DNA of 64,000 bases, taken from assembly GCA_900312665.1 (NCBI GenBank), contig ONZQ02000012.1, positions 1,194,638 through 1,258,637 on the forward strand, given 5' to 3'. The stretch's first letter is position 1; every line of letters begins with the position of its first letter. The position numbers were made by a program, and so were the translations under genes. The stretch comes from Cephalotrichum gorgonifer. Lineage: Eukaryota > Ascomycota > Sordariomycetes > Microascales > Microascaceae. Shown piece after piece: positions 10,615-22,368 of the stretch. The notes beneath the pieces were generated by a model, which made no database searches, was not told where the DNA came from, and saw only the letters and a list, made by a program, of their open reading frames with translations.

Positions 10615-13172
10615 ATGGTTGACGAAGAGCTCCACCCCTGCCCGCTGTGCTCCAAGCGTTACAAGCGGCGCGAGCACATGCAGCGGCACTGGACCTCACA
10701 CTACCCGGCGAGGCAGCACACGTGCGCCCAGTGCAGCCGCTGCTTCCAGAGGCTGGACGTGCTGAAGCGCCACGCGCGAACTTGCGAGGCCAGGGCCAGG
10801 GGGTGGATGCCGCCCGTGGGGAGGAGACGCGCCTGCGACCTGTGCGTCCGCCAGAAGAAGGCCTGCAGCATGAGCCAGCCCTGCGAGAACTGCGAGAGGG
10901 CTTCCACCGCGTGCCATTATTCCTTTTCTGCCGCCCGCGACAGCATGTCTCATGCACCTCCGTTGTCTACAGGGAGAGGCTCACCTGAGAGCCAGGCGAT
11001 AGAGGTCTCCCCCGAGAACCAGGCGATAGAGCCGATTGGCGCAGCCGGCGCGGAAATAGTCGGCGCGGAGGTGATTCCGTTGAACGACTTCTCGTCCGTT
11101 ATGCTCGTCGACCCAATTGGTGCTGGCATCCTGGGCCCAGACATAAGCCCGATCTGGCCGGATTTCTTGGAGCTTATGCACGGGGGAGCTTTCGCCGAGG
11201 AAGCGTCACTTCTGAATGGGCTTCAGCATAGCCAAGTGGAAAGTCAGGATTCGGCGGGCCGGAGATATACTTTCATGTTCCTGGAGAACTTTACGAGGCG
11301 GACGGGGCTGCTCGAGTCCTTCGAGTGTGGGTCGCCGGCGCTGAGAGAGCAGACGGTGGCACACTTCTTGCACGAGCAAACAGAAGGCGACTCCCCGCCC
11401 ATGCCCGGCCTACCGGACGCTCTGTACACTCTACCTACGGACGCCCTCCGGGCCGGCACGCCCCCCTTCACTACCATGGCGAACCCGTGGCTTCACGACC
11501 CCCTGATGATCAAGGTCCACCAGATAATCGTCCTGGCGAAGGAAGTTGTGACGCTGAAGCCGCGCAACAGCGTGGTGACGATGGACTGGTCCGTCTCGCT
11601 GGAGCAGCGGTGCCTCGCGTTCTTCTCGCCGGAGAACGTGAGGAAGTTCCTCGAGCTATACTGGACGATCTGGCACCCCAACGTCAACCTCGTCCACCGG
11701 CCGACCTTTGATGCGGCTAGCGCCAGCCCTACCCTGCTTGCGGCGATGACAGTCATGGGTAAGAACAATCTCCAGCTCCCCGACTTGCCCCACCCCCCAT
11801 TTCAGTTCTGCTTTTGTACGGGTGGGATTCCTCGGGTGTAAAGAACAAAAAGAACTCATATTAGATGTAGGAGCATGCATGTCTCCGGACCTGGCGGACA
11901 GGAGCGACGCGAAGTTGTGGTTCAACTGCGTGGAGGAGATGGTTTTCACGGACGACGAGCTGTGCTCAGAGCCGCTGTATACGATAGACACAGGCGTCTG
12001 GATACCAGCCACACGGAAGCGCAAGGTGCAGGCGCTGCAAGCCGCATATATCGTGTGCCTATACCAGAACTGGGAGGGCACGGATACAAGCAAGAGGCGG
12101 ATCCGCAGATATCGGTTCGGCACGGTTGTCTCGGTATGTGCTTCCGAACCAAATGGTAGAAGGATGAAAGATTCGATGTTGCTGACAACTAATCACAGGC
12201 TGCGCGGGACATCGGTCTCGCGTCCGCGACGCACTCGGATTTAGGGACACCGGAAGGACATCACTTCGAATGGAAGGCATTTGCCATAAAAGAAGAGCTG
12301 ATACGGTAAGACGACACACACTAAGCGCGGATTAACTTCTCGAACGACGCCCCCGGGATTTTAATTACTGACCTGCTTCGAAAGGATCTTCCTCTGGATA
12401 TTCCTGCTTGATCACGCTTTTGTCACATTCAACAACCTCCCGCCGCGGATGGTGATCAAGGAGATGAAGATGCACATGGCGCGGCCCGAGGGCTGCTTCC
12501 AAGCGGCTACGGGCGAGGACTGCTTCGAGGAACTCTGGGCGTGGAGAAGCCAGTCGCCTATACCCTCCTCGCTCACCTTGAGTGAGGCTGTCGAAATGGT
12601 CTGTAGGGGCGGCATGAGCGAAGAAATGCGCTGCTCCCTGGCAAGCCTCGGCCCCCTCAATCTATTCGCCATAATTTCAGGTACGCCTTCCATTTCCCCG
12701 TTCTTCACAGCCACTATACTAACAACCGGAAGCCGTCCATTCCCTCGTGTTCCAGCACCAGAACTCAATCGGCGCCTGCACGAACCTGACCGCCATCCGC
12801 CATGCCCTGGACAACTGGAAGCCCATATGGGAGCACTACCGCGCCGAGCTCTCGACCGGCCCGCCACACAACATGATACTGGGGGACGCGCTCACGCCTG
12901 AGAACGCCTGGCGGCGCATAGGGTTCTCGCGGCACGCGCACGAGTACTGGCTCCTGGCCAGCGTCATAACTGACCGTATAGAGGGCGCGGATGCCTCGCG
13001 CGAGGGCGGTGGCGGGCGGAGGGAGTTGGTGGCGGAGGCTGCGGCGGCGGAAGGCGGCGGGCCGGATCCGATTCTGACAAGATATGACCAGACGAGCATG
13101 CGGCAGGTGAACGACCTGATTGCAGACTTTCAGAAGGTGCAGATTAATTCAGGCGGCCGCGATGGGATATAG
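10615..13172 (+). CDS. Transcription factor with two C2H2 fingers and a Zn2Cys6 cluster
   Basis: Five exons, 10615-11758, 11871-12133, 12199-12305, 12385-12680 and 12733-13172, give 749 residues. Two C2H2 fingers lie at residues 6-28 (CPLCSKRY...HWTSH) and about 34-58 (CAQCSRCF...HARTC). A Zn2Cys6 cluster (CDLCVRQKKACSMSQPCENC...) follows directly, with CX2CX6CX5CX2CX6C spacing. The rest is a fungal-specific regulatory region (FNNLPPRM, IRHALDNWKPIWEHYR). Two DNA-binding modules in one protein is a known but uncommon ascomycete architecture. The frame stays open upstream to an ATG at 10462, but the start at 10615 places the fingers at the N-terminus as usual. A nuclear regulator is likely; its targets are unknown. 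Confidence 0.88.
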
Positions 13173-13801
13173 CATGTTCTCAAAGGCTGAGGTTTGTTTA
13201 TTTTGGGGCGTACGGAGGGTTGGATATTCTGTTGGTCATTATCGTATAGCGTTAGCATGTTATTTATAGAGGGTTGGATACCATATTGATCTTGACGAAG
13301 AAGTTCCCGTTGTCAGTACTACTTCCCAGAGGAAACCCGTAGTTACTATATGCCGCTTTTGATGAATATGTGTAGCACGTTGCCGCTTGGCCCACCAGCA
13401 TGATTTCCCTTGCCAGCTGCATACTTTTCATATTGTACCCAGGATTTTAATATACTTTGTTCAAGTATATCGTCGCAGGAGGGAGGGAAGAAAAAAATAT
13501 TTCGTAGCGGGAAACCACAAGAGGACGAGACGATAATTCAGGGAGGAGCTTATCATGCACCACGCATTTTTATACTGGAGGAGAACGAACAGGGAAGATA
13601 AATACGTATGGCAAGGGCAAGCAGCATTCGCATTTATTTCTTCTTTAAGAATATAGGTAGCCCGTCCCTGTTCCCCCTCATTCCACTTCCTCAAAGGCAT
13701 AGGTCCTGGTTTCCGTCCCTGAGCCCGGTTTTGGGCCTCTGACAGTATTCTGAAACCACGACGCATTTGGCTACTCATCCTGTGGGATGCCCTAAAGGTT
13801 T
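13173..13801. other. Intergenic region between convergent genes
   Basis: This 629-bp region carries the 3' flanks of the regulator and the glucanase. No gene is seen. Confidence 0.5.
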
Positions 13802-14631
13802 TTAGGTGAAGAGATTTGCATTCCAGTTAGACACGGAGAGCGTTGCTGGTCCGCCCGTAAAGGGCTCAGTACCAAACTGAACAGCTGTGGGAGGAAGCGG
13901 TTAGCATGGCGATGGTTATACGACGGAGACTCTTCACTAACTAAGGAGGTATTGGTTATTGGCAGGGTAGCCATGGTTCGCCGAAAGGTGGTCGAAGAAC
14001 TCCTTCAGATTCGCCTGGAAGTTGTTGACCTGGCTGGGCGCAACGAAGCTATAAACTCGCATGGCACCGTTATACCCGTCGTAGAGCTGCCACTGGCGGC
14101 CGGCGACGTTGACCGTGCTGATCTGCCTGCCAATAGGCCAGACATCGCCCAAGCGACCGAGCCTGAATGCAAGCTTAGTAGAGAACGTGGATATGGCTTG
14201 AAGAAGAGAACCTACCAGATCATGAGTTCATACTCGCCGCTGTGGGTGGGGTTGTTAGGATTAGAGTGGGTGAAAAGATCATAGGCAACATTGGCGCGGA
14301 TATTGCTACCGCTGTAGCTCCAAGCGGCAGTTGATTGAATGTCTCTCCATTGGCTCACGAGCCTCTTGGGATTCATTTGCTTGCCAGAGTAAGGATAGCT
14401 CTTGACGTTGTCCCTGTTGTTGGCCCACTGCCAATTCACACGCCACCCGCAGCCGTTGCTGTTGACCCATTCGACGTTGGTGCACTGGCTGCCCTGGCCA
14501 GAGCCACTACCCCACATGTTGTTATTGAACTCATAGCCAGAGCTTGAGTGGTAAGCGTACTGGTCGCAGAGCTGCTGGGCAAAGGCGATAGGAGCCAACA
14601 GGCCAATCAGAAAGGTAGCGGTAATCTTCAT
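13802..14631 (-). CDS. Secreted GH12 endo-beta-1,4-glucanase / xyloglucanase
   Basis: Three exons on the minus strand, 14631-14216, 14162-13942 and 13884-13802, encode 239 residues. A signal peptide occupies residues 1-18 (MKITATFLIGLLAPIAFA), so the product is secreted. GH12 hallmarks are present: NNMWGSGSGQGSQC, WQW, AYDLFTH, the nucleophile strand EYELMIWLG (E135) and the acid/base strand FGTEPFTG (E219). The length is normal for the family. GH12 enzymes cut beta-1,4-glucan or xyloglucan in plant cell walls with retention of configuration; which of the two is preferred is not evident. It is an outlier among the aromatic-catabolism genes but could serve the same plant-material lifestyle. 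Confidence 0.93.
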
Positions 14632-16748
14632 GGCTGGAGATAGGCGTTGATCTAGGAAGGATAAAAGTCTAAGTAGAGGTGGCTCTGGGGTCTTCATACC
14701 GTTCTGCGAACAGGGTCCTTGACGCCTGATCTTATACTCGTCAGAATCTCTGTCGAGAGGCTTAACGCCATCACCGGACCGGAGGGTTATGGACGTAAAC
14801 CCTTCATTCCATGTGAATACTAAGGTAGTATGGAGAACCGATTGGCGCAAAGATTTGACTGCTCCTTCCGGTGTTGCATGATTGGCGCAAAGATTTGACA
14901 GCTAGTTCCGAAGTTGCATCGGCTCAAAGTTCGGCAATAGTCTTTCGGGGATATACTCTATCTAGTAAGCTAATCCGTAGACTGCTACACTCTTTTAGTA
15001 ATGCCGCATTCCCTGGGCTGTCAGCCATTTCCCCTATACTGATTTCGACTGATCTACTAGTTGAGGTTGCATTAGGCCCTAGTTGGATTATTTAGGCTAT
15101 TTTATTACCTGTCGATTTCGGTCCCCTACCACCATTCCCCAGCAAAGTGCCAATTTATCTCCGCAACAGACTTGGTATTAGGCTTGCTTTGGAAAGAAAC
15201 AATCCAGCCGTACCAATCATATACCTACATCCGAACTCCGAGCTGGATCGAGAGGGGTACCTATCTCAAGTAGGGTATTCACTGGCATTTGGCACCCTGC
15301 ACGTTCCAGAAGCCCGGGGAGACATATGGTGGTGACCAGGTTAGAACGTCTTGACAGTCTGATTACACGACAGTCCTGGCTGAGCCAAGACACCGCATAT
15401 TTGTTAGAGAGAATAGGCATTAGACAATCAAGTTAGTAGTGACATGGTGTAGGAGGGCGCCGATCCGGTGGCTCGGGGAGGCGGAACCCGGCCCGGTGGG
15501 CCAGTAACGTATAGAGATAGGATCCTGTATAAGATCCCTTAGACCCCCTTTTCTTCTTTGTTTTTTTCATCATCACGAACAAGACACGCAGCTATATCTT
15601 GGTAGAAGCTTCGAGAGCTCAGTATATGACTGATTCTTTGATTCTTGATACCGACCCTTCGTGTCATCCCGATTGTATGGTTCGTAAGTGAGCCCAGGAG
15701 TTTGGTTCTGGCTATTGGGTGTGACTTTGACCTCTGAACACCCTCACTCCTCGACCCCTGACTTTGATGAGCCTTCCGGGTCTCATCCTTTGATCCATCG
15801 ACTTGAGACTTGGATGGGTCGTTGATCACCCTACGAGAAACCTGAATGCTGAGTTTCAAAACCGTACCCCTCTTCATTCCCTTATTCTGTGGGGTTGAAA
15901 TCACGAAGTTAGGAGTAAGCTCGTTCACGAGCTGCATCCTTGGGTTGAGGATTCAAGAGGTCCTATCGGGCTCAGATTCTTGATGTTGGGTTCCCCCGCA
16001 TTATATCAACGCTAACTTGTTTATTTACTAAGCATGAAGTCCTATATAATAGCGTCTATTAAGAGTAATAGCTAAACCAACGACAGTAGAAAGAGAGGAC
16101 CAAGAAAATATATGGCTAAGCATATAAAAAAATAGCAGAAGGATAAATAATCAGTCTGCTACTAATAGGCCATTAGGGAGTAGCGAGGAGAATAGTATAG
16201 AGTAGCTTAACATATACTATGGTACTTAAGTGATACTGTAAGTGACTTGAGGTCTTGGCACCTAGGGAAAGCTACTGCTCAAACCTATGGCTACCATCTG
16301 CTGAATCAATAGTGAATTTCCCTTGACGCTGGACGTGGAATGTAGGTTATCTTTATAAAATTCTATTGTGCTGATATGTCACTCTGCCTGTAAGAATCTG
16401 ATACTCTGGTCTAATAATCTAGCCCAATAGAGATGTAAAGGTGTTAATCTTCTCTCTCCATTGACCCTATCTTATTCTTATCCCTACGCTTGATCTCTTT
16501 TCTAAGGTACCTCCTAATTAGAATTTGCCTTGAATGTGACCATAGTTTCCCTATGCTATGCTTCAGGTCTCTTGTTGATGCTCGGAGTTGCAAGCAAACT
16601 ATTCTTGGCAGACATATCTATGTGTGACAGGACGTAGAATGGCTACCGTCAGGGGTAGATACAGGCCCTGGTCCTGCTGATTAAGACTAGAACTTTGGCC
16701 AGAAACCCCTTTGCTTCCTGTCCTTCCCACTTGCAGTGTACCCGTACC
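14632..16748. other. Gene-free, repeat-bearing region with probable decayed mobile DNA
   Basis: More than 2 kb without a convincing gene. The left part holds the glucanase promoter and a 40-bp tandem duplication. The stretch from about 15430 to 16740 mixes a GC-rich block near 15455-15510 with TA-rich sequence around 16000-16250, full of stop codons in all frames. A frame at 15539-15937 (-) of 132 codons matches nothing that I know. A degenerated transposon, perhaps RIP-mutated, is the most economical reading, but no terminal repeats were identified. Confidence 0.4.
14841..14920. repeat. 40-bp tandem duplication (two copies)
   Basis: Positions 14841-14880 and 14881-14920 both begin ATTGGCGCAAAGATTTGAC and end in GTTGCAT plus one base. 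They differ at a handful of positions in the second half. The duplication lies about 210 bp upstream of the GH12 start codon. Confidence 0.85.
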
Positions 16749-19083
16749 TCAGCAGGCGCAGGTGGTTGTCCAGATCTTGGAACCCTGATCCTTGCTTGGT
16801 GGCACATCGATAGCCGGATTCTGACTGAAGAAATCAGACGGCACTAAGTGAACCTGCAGGGTCTCAACAGGCCTATGTATAGCATGAAAAAGTTAGTCAA
16901 CTGATCAGACCATCCGAAAATCAACGTCGATGGCGCTTACATGACCGGCCAATCCTCGACCCGGGGGTTATGCGTAAGACCAAATACGGTCCAGAGAACG
17001 AGATCCTCATCTTCAACATTGTCCGCCCTAGCAGCGGCATCCGCGACGCCTTCCGCCTCCACCTTGCTCTGTAAAGTATACCGGCCGCCGGCGTAGAGCT
17101 CATCTTCCTTGTACTTCGTGACCCATAGGTGGTGGTTGGCAAAGGCGGCGCGCTTGGACTGGATGCTCTCGGCATCCGCCAGGAGCAGCTGGGTAGGGGG
17201 GATGATGACCTTGTAGCCAATCGGCTTGCCAGAGACGGGGTTGGTCTTTGCACGGTTTTGGACCTTGAAGACTCTGTTATTCTGAGGCGCCAGGTCCACA
17301 CCAGCGGAAGATTTGAGGACCGTCTGCCGCACCTCGTAGTAGTTACCGTGAGGGTTTGTCTCGGGGTTCATCGGCACCGGCAGGCTCTCTTCTTGGACGA
17401 TGGTGTTCGCTTGGCCGTCGATGGCCGGGTCGATGCGCGCTACGAAGATGTGCTGATGGTTCTGGGCCAGAGCTCCGGGACTAACGACGTTGCCCCATGG
17501 GGCCGTCTGGCCAGGGTTGATGTTGACGACCGACACGATACCCGTGGCGCGCGTTTCGATAGTGATACCTGCGGCCTGGTCGAACTTGAAATTGAAGACG
17601 TACTCGTAGTTGGCGAGAGTAATGATGTACTGAACCACGAGCTCGCGGCGTCGGGTGACAGCAGCACGTCCGGTCCTCCAGTCGGTGTGCTTCCAGCCAA
17701 TTCCATTGTCTTGTTCGTGAAGACAGATGACGTTTTTCGTTTCCTGGACGTCGCCGTTGGGGTCTGTGACAAGCCCATCAAAGTACTACACGTGTGGTCA
17801 GCCGGCTCTTTTACTTTCCACCACTTATCCCCGAGTAGGTACATGAACGGAAAGGATAAATCGATCGGACGTTACCTTTATAAGACCCAAGCAATCACAA
17901 CCTAGAGAAAGATTGTTCGCCGCGTGTCCGAGACCTCCATCGCCGAAGTCGAAAGCCTGCTTTCGATGGAAAGGCGAACGGGGGTCTGCGTAAGGCACTG
18001 TCTAGGGTTGGTGAAACCACCATAAAGTCAGCGAGTGTCCAAAGCTCAGCGCATAAAAGGCCACGCTGGGAATATACCATATCACTCATGCTTAGTCTGT
18101 AGAGCACGCTGCGTCCATCGTATCTGATATCGTGTAGCACAGCGCCTTCTCTGGGGTTGAAAGTGAGCCGCATCGACCACTTCTGCCACTCAATGCGATT
18201 ACCGTCAACGATGGAAAAACTGGCACCCTCGGGCTGAATCACTGTCAGGGGCTTTAGGTCATTTCGGATCCCCTGGGGAAGTTTCTCCGGTAGGTATTCG
18301 GCAGCCTGGCAGTGATCGATGACGTTTTGTCCGCAGGTCTTTGACTGGTAGGGGTCGTCCTTGCCTCCGGTAGCCACGTCCAGGACACGGACGATTTCTC
18401 TGGTTTTGGCGTCCATAACTGGGATCAGTGGAATGGGGTACGCATAAAAGTTGGAGTCATCGCCGCCGGTCTCCTTGTTGACGGCGTACACGAGTCCTTG
18501 GAAAAAACGGGTGCCATCATCAGTGGGATCCGATGCCCCGTAGGGCCACGGTTCGACGATTGCCTCGAACCCTGGTGGGAGCTGGAATTGCCGAAGCTTG
18601 TCCTGGAAAAGCTCGGACCGGTCACATGCTGCTACAACTTCACGGATTTCATCCCTTGGGTAAGAAAGAAGCGTTAATGTCATGTACCGTCTACCACGCC
18701 AAGAACCAGCCAGGCATCATGCTGTAAATTCGCTCGGTAACTGACATGATCAAGGACGAGAGCTGTCCAGGTCCCGTGGTTCGGGTAGAAACCACCGTCT
18801 TCAACCCGATATCGACGATAGATTCGGCATACTTGGGCGTCTTTTCACGGGCGCCAACGTCAAACCATACCTGGGCGAGGCGGGGTGGTCGGGGCGTCGT
18901 GTCCGTGAGCTTCCCCGAGTGCTCGAGCTCAAGAAACTCGGCCACCTGTGCCTTGGGAGGCTCGTAAAGATAGATCTGCCTGAACAAAAGTACGGTATCG
19001 GGATGAAGCGATCGTATCACGTCTCGTGCCACGGCCGACTCCTCAACCGTGAGAGCTGACAGGGGGTGGGGTAGTTGAGCCAT
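16749..19083 (-). CDS. Copper amine oxidase (TPQ-containing)
   Basis: Five exons on the minus strand, 19083-18695, 18654-18078, 18001-17876, 17785-16941 and 16872-16749, give 686 residues. The topaquinone precursor is Y424 in the NYEY motif (TLANYEYVF). The copper ligands are the HQH pair (NHQHIFVARID) and the histidine in GLTHNPRVEDWPVM. The enzyme oxidises primary amines to aldehydes with release of ammonia and hydrogen peroxide. In this cluster aromatic amines such as benzylamine or phenethylamine are plausible substrates (inference). The C-terminal exon is easy to miss: a donor inside the ATG codon (ATG/TAAGC) hides it behind an apparent stop. The first intron as modelled is only 40 bp, so the exon 1/2 junction is the least certain part. 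Confidence 0.9.
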
Positions 19084-20190
19084 ATCTAATGGTTTGTAAG
19101 GGGTCTGCCTGTCTTACTCGAGATGAATAAGCCTGTGCAAGGAAATGAACACCGGAGTGAATATGACTTGGAAAATTGTCGAGAACTCGGGATAAGTACA
19201 TGTAGCATCCGATAGGGAGAGCGGGGATTACCTACCTCGTAACGATAAGTCACGGTTTGTCGCGGTTAATCTCTGGCACAGCTCACTAGATACGACAGCA
19301 GAAGTCCGCCGGAACGCGGAATATAATGGGACCCGCAGATTCCGACGTCGCTCCGCCTATCTATTATCAGGTAACACCGCAGCGTCCGAAACATCTCCGA
19401 GTCGATTTTATTAATGCATATGTAGTGCTCCCTGTTGGGAAACAGGTGAGCGTGTATCAGGGGCAGAGCAGAGTGCATGAGACTCTCCCGATCTAGGCTA
19501 CATTAGGTCGCGTGCGAGGGCCAGATACCACGGGGGCCGGCCGGAAGTCGCCTGCCGGACTAGTGGTAGGCCCCCTGCCAACTTTACCTACTAAAGTCAT
19601 CTCGGAGATATCTCACAATTGACTCTCATAGTGGGCCACTCTATCTGCACGGAGACACACTCCTGACCAATGGGAACAATTAGTCCGGAGAGACCCAGAC
19701 ATTCTTACCTGTCATATCGTCTGGCGGAAAAGCGGAGTAATTTCCGAGTCCAGGTCTGGTGGGCGGGCTGTCAAACGAGATCAGGTCGGTTGAGCTGTAA
19801 GAATGTTGGAATTTACCGAGAGAAGTTTGGCTGCACCTCATGTATGTGCCTGCACAAACCATCCTCACTCCTTAGGACCCATATGGACTTAGCAGGACTG
19901 ATGTACCCGCAACGGACGTCGTCCTATATCTGCACGGGCGTGTACGGGCGCGGAACACAAAACCAAGTCGAAAGTTTATCCATCCTAATATGCCGTGCTA
20001 GAGTCAAATCGTTGAGCAGGTTACATCTTGTGTCACAACGCATGGTTACACTGGAGCCAACCGTTCGCCGACACCTGGTGCATCCGGCCGTATATTCTGA
20101 TAACTAGCATAATCCTCGGGCCAATTGAATATTATTGGATCGAATCGTTGGGGCCATTGCGGCACTGGGATCGAGATCAACACGCGCCCG
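19084..20190. other. Intergenic region, amine oxidase promoter side
   Basis: About 1.1 kb between the start of the amine oxidase and the 3' end of the aldehyde dehydrogenase, both on the minus strand. A 145-codon frame at 19670-20107 (+) shows no conserved motif and I do not call it. The left half should hold the amine oxidase promoter. Confidence 0.5.
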
Positions 20191-21754
20191 TCACCTCTTC
20201 ATCAGGTTGAACTTGACCGACTTGACCGAGGTCCATTCCTCCAGCGCGTCCTTGCCCATATCCCGCCCAAATCCACTTTCCTTGAGGCCGCCAAAGGGCG
20301 TATTGGCATTGACAGTCCCCCACATGTTTACTGTGATCTGCCCCGCCTCTATCGCCTCGGTGACCCGGAACGCCCGGTTCAGATCCGCAGTGAAGATCGC
20401 GGCGCTGAGGCCGTATGCTGAGTCGTTAGCCTTGGCGATAACCTCATCCTCGGAGCTGAACGGAGCGATACTAGCGAACGGACCAAACACCTCCTGCTGC
20501 ATGATTGACGCGGACTGGCTAACATCGATGAACGCAGTGTTGGCTACGAAGTGACCCGCCCCGTCGAGGGCTGTGCCGCCGTGCAGGAGCGTAGCGCCCG
20601 ACTCCTTGCCCTTGTCGACAAAAGACAGAATTCGGTTCCGCTGGCCGGCACTGATTATAGGGCCCTTGGTGGTCTCAGGCAGCAAGGGGTCTCCGTGGAC
20701 GGCGTTGGCAGAACGGGCGCTGAACTCCTTGACGAACTTGTCGTAGACTGTATCCTGGACATAGATTCGGCTGCCAGCGATGCAGACCTGGCCGTTATTC
20801 AAGGTAATTCCTAGACCTGCCCAAAATAGGGCATTGTCCAGGTCAGCATCGGCAAAAATTATGGAGGGTCCTTTGCCGCCTAACTCCAAGGTCACCCTCT
20901 TCAGATTCGTCCGAGCAGATGTTGCGAGGATTTGGCTGCCGACAGCACGGCTACCAGTAAAAGAGATCTTCCTTATGCTCCTGTGCTCCGATATAGCCGC
21001 ACCGGCGACTGTGCCAAGCCCGCCGAGGATGTTAACAACGCCAGGCGGGAAGCCGGCTTCAACAATAAGCTCGCCCAGCTTCTGGCCAAAAAGCGGGCAT
21101 AGCTCAGGCGTCTTGATGACCAAGGTGTTGCCTGCGGCCAGTGCCGGGGCAAGCTTCCAGATGGTGATCATCCTATCATGAGTTAGCAGGGTGTAGCACG
21201 CTAGTGACTGACCTTGCCCAAAAAGATTCGATCGGGGGTGTCGGGCTTTTATTCACTTACAGGGGTGAGTTCCAGGGCACAATGGCGGCGCAAACGCCGA
21301 TAGGCTCACGCCTCGTATACGCCATGCCTTCGGGAATTGTAAGCGTCTCGCCATCAACCTTGTCTGCCCAGCCGGCAAAATAGCGGAGGTTCTCAATGCT
21401 CTGCGGGATATGGAAGCCTTTTGAGTCGCGGTAGAGGATGCCGGCATCCAGGGATTCCAAGGATGCGAGTTCGGCGGCATTCTTTTCGATAAGGTCGGCC
21501 AGAGTATTGAGGAGGTCACGCCTGCTGCTGGGAGACGTGGCTTTCCAGGTGGAAAATGCCCTCTCAGACGACTGCACGGCCTTGTCAATATCCACGCTCT
21601 GTGCGGCCGAGACGGTGGCGAGGTGCCCGCCCGTTGAGGGGTTTTCAAGTTCGAGTGTAGCATCATTGGTGGCAGGAATGAACTCGTTGTCGATGAACAG
21701 TCCGGTAGGTACTACATGCATCTCACGGTCAGCCCATTGATCGACCTCATTCAC
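20191..21754 (-). CDS. NAD(P)+-dependent aldehyde dehydrogenase (first copy)
   Basis: Two exons on the minus strand, 21754-21261 and 21172-20191, encode 491 residues, a normal ALDH length. The motifs are PWNSPLMITIWKLAPALAAGN (N-terminal active-site strand), FTGSRAVG (coenzyme), the general base E261 in LELGGKGP and the nucleophile C295 in NNGQVCIAGSR. The C-terminal GGLKESGFGRDMG signature is also present. It oxidises an aldehyde to the acid, probably in the cytosol. Lying between an amine oxidase and a ring monooxygenase, it is a good candidate for an aromatic aldehyde such as benzaldehyde, but sequence alone does not fix the substrate. A perfect CGGAATTCCG palindrome lies about 390 bp upstream of the start. 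Confidence 0.92.
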
Positions 21755-22368
21755 TCAAGCTTCTCGTCTAGTAGAAGGGGAAAGGCGAAGGAGGGAAAAA
21801 AAGAGGGGGGGGGGTTTCTCACCTGTAATTGAGAGTCCATCTGCTCCAGTTAGCTTTATTTCCGAACCCATCTTAGCCATTGGAACGGTATGCTGAATTG
21901 TTGTTTGTCTAACTTTCGTCGAGTAGCTCGTCTTGACAGTGTGCATTCACCAACTAAACTGGAATGGTCGAAGTCTGAAGCGGGAAAGGTCTAAGCCGTT
22001 AGATAAGGCACTATCTACGGGCAAGTACGATGGCAGCATGCTGCTGTAGTACCAGTTGGATGGATAGTGAGGTGGGGTCTTTCTGCCAGAAGGCGATAAA
22101 GGCCGCCACTGACATTAAGCCCGGCGTGGGGCAAGATTCAGTGTCAGTTCCGGAATTCCGAAACGCTTGGTTTTGTGAGTCGCGGTGAGCAATACGCAGG
22201 ACAGAGGGACTGAGCCTCCACACTCAAGAGATAGGGATAGACCAAGCGACGATTAACAGGAGATATTACACTGCTACAATGATTTATGAATAGCGACGCG
22301 TTCGTATTTCAGCTTAGTAATACTGCTATACGATATAAATCTCCTTCCCCCCTTAGGTATATTCACTC
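21755..22368. promoter_or_regulatory. Upstream region of the first aldehyde dehydrogenase
   Basis: This 614-bp stretch lies between the ALDH start and the 3' end of the FAD monooxygenase. A TTCCGGAATTCCGAAA element at 22148-22163 contains the palindrome CGGAATTCCG (22151-22160), which recurs at 24248 and 49382. No gene is seen. Confidence 0.55.

Noticed and set aside
15539..15937. 132-codon minus-strand frame
   Set aside because: Lies in low-quality, probably transposon-derived DNA and matches no family that I know.
16937..16940. Apparent stop ending the amine oxidase at PVM
   Set aside because: A donor inside this codon joins a further exon (16872-16749) with the normal family C-terminus.
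17129..17905. 258-codon frame on the plus strand
   Set aside because: It mirrors the amine oxidase exons on the other strand and crosses two of its introns without any conserved feature.
19670..20107. 145-codon plus-strand frame
   Set aside because: No conserved motif; the region more likely carries the amine oxidase promoter.
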